Shown one piece after another: positions 5,453-5,571 of a stretch of 5,571 nt of DNA. The notes beneath the pieces were generated by a model. It was not told where the DNA came from and searched no databases. It saw only the letters and a program-made list of their open reading frames with translations. This stretch comes from Anaerolineae bacterium (GTDB lineage Bacteria; Chloroflexota; Anaerolineae; Anaerolineales; Anaerolineaceae): positions 1 through 5,571 of the forward strand of contig JACRAG010000404.1 of the NCBI GenBank assembly GCA_016213455.1. Direction: 5' to 3'. The position numbers and the translations under genes are program-made. The stretch's first letter is position 1; each line of letters begins with the position of its first letter.

Positions 5453-5474
5453 CTTATTGTGCGGCGCTCGTCAA
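5446..5474 (-). promoter_or_regulatory. Sigma-70-type promoter of the FmdB-CsoR-OsmC operon
   Basis: On the minus strand TTGACG (5474-5469) and TATACT (5451-5446) are separated by exactly 17 bases, a near-consensus housekeeping promoter. Transcription should start near 5439, giving a leader of about 30 bases before ATG 5408. The -10 lies within the palindrome at 5437-5452. Confidence 0.85.
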
Positions 5475-5494
5475 GATCCTGACGGATTGCGGAC

Positions 5495-5565
5495 AGGGCT
5501 ATTCGCAAAGTCTGCGTTTAGCCCTACCCCGCATCCACCCCCGCGGCTTCGCCGCCGCCCCCTCA
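5495..5565 (-). repeat. Two-part dispersed repeat, copy 2 (inverted relative to copy 1)
   Basis: Read on the minus strand, 5565-5533 matches copy 1 at 32 of 33 positions and again contains GCGGCGAAGCCGC. A 7-base spacer (two bases in copy 1) leads to a 31-nt hairpin at 5525-5495. Its outer seven pairs AGGGCTA/TAGCCCT are unchanged. Inside, an A-A double mismatch is followed by a new CGCA/TGCG stem around GACTT. Matches stop at the hairpin end, about 20 bases before the -35 of the zinc-ribbon operon. Only six bases lie beyond its outer end in the window, so the full extent there is not known. Confidence 0.75.
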
Positions 5566-5571
5566 GGATAG

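Noticed and set aside
434..5565. Inverted repeats as ends of one transposon or an invertible segment
   Set aside because: The intervening 5 kb holds housekeeping genes and no transposase or recombinase, and the two copies differ internally; a dispersed repeat family is simpler.

Overview
The window looks like chromosomal DNA of a bacterium, most likely a member of the Chloroflexota (Anaerolineae-like). The basis is the style of the SGNH-hydrolase lipoprotein, the FmdB-like zinc ribbon next to a CsoR-family regulator and an OsmC protein, and the high-GC thrC-thrB pair. No 16S or other phylogenetic marker is present, so this is inference. There are seven supportable genes, one of them cut by the left edge. 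I see no tRNA, rRNA, CRISPR array, transposase or phage gene.

Layout from left to right. (1) 1-311, minus: the first 103 codons of a putative esterase (alpha/beta hydrolase), with a strong SD and paired dyads in its upstream region. (2) 434-499: a two-part repeat (GC-rich block plus 31-nt hairpin) whose second copy, inverted, lies at 5495-5565. (3) 567-881, plus: a 104-aa protein of unknown function with its own SD and an intrinsic terminator. (4) 1006-1830, minus: a secreted lipoprotein of the SGNH/GDSL hydrolase superfamily, lower in GC than its neighbours. (5) 1831-2267: an AT-rich stretch without a convincing gene; it holds one open frame that encodes a hydrophobic helix but lacks a normal start codon. 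(6) 4252-2268, minus: thrC then thrB, overlapping by four bases, the last two steps of threonine synthesis. (7) 5408-4451, minus: a three-gene operon of FmdB-like zinc ribbon, CsoR/CstR-family repressor and OsmC-family thiol protein. It is preceded by a textbook promoter (TTGACG-17-TATACT) whose -10 box lies inside a perfect palindrome, and is closed by an intrinsic terminator at 4398-4425.

How the genes work together. ThrB phosphorylates homoserine and ThrC converts O-phosphohomoserine to threonine, so the pair is a small biosynthetic operon. The three right-hand genes look like a self-regulated stress unit. The regulator keeps the two cysteines of the CsoR fold but has Tyr in place of the copper-ligand His, which fits a thiol or persulfide sensor (CstR-like) better than a Cu(I) sensor. 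OsmC proteins are cysteine-based hydroperoxide reductases, and the palindrome over the -10 is the obvious place for the repressor to bind. The esterase, the 104-aa protein and the lipoprotein are single-gene units.

The most interesting items are the inverted two-part repeat, which in both places lies just upstream of a gene in the same relative orientation, and the CsoR/CstR-like regulator with its visible operator and OsmC partner.
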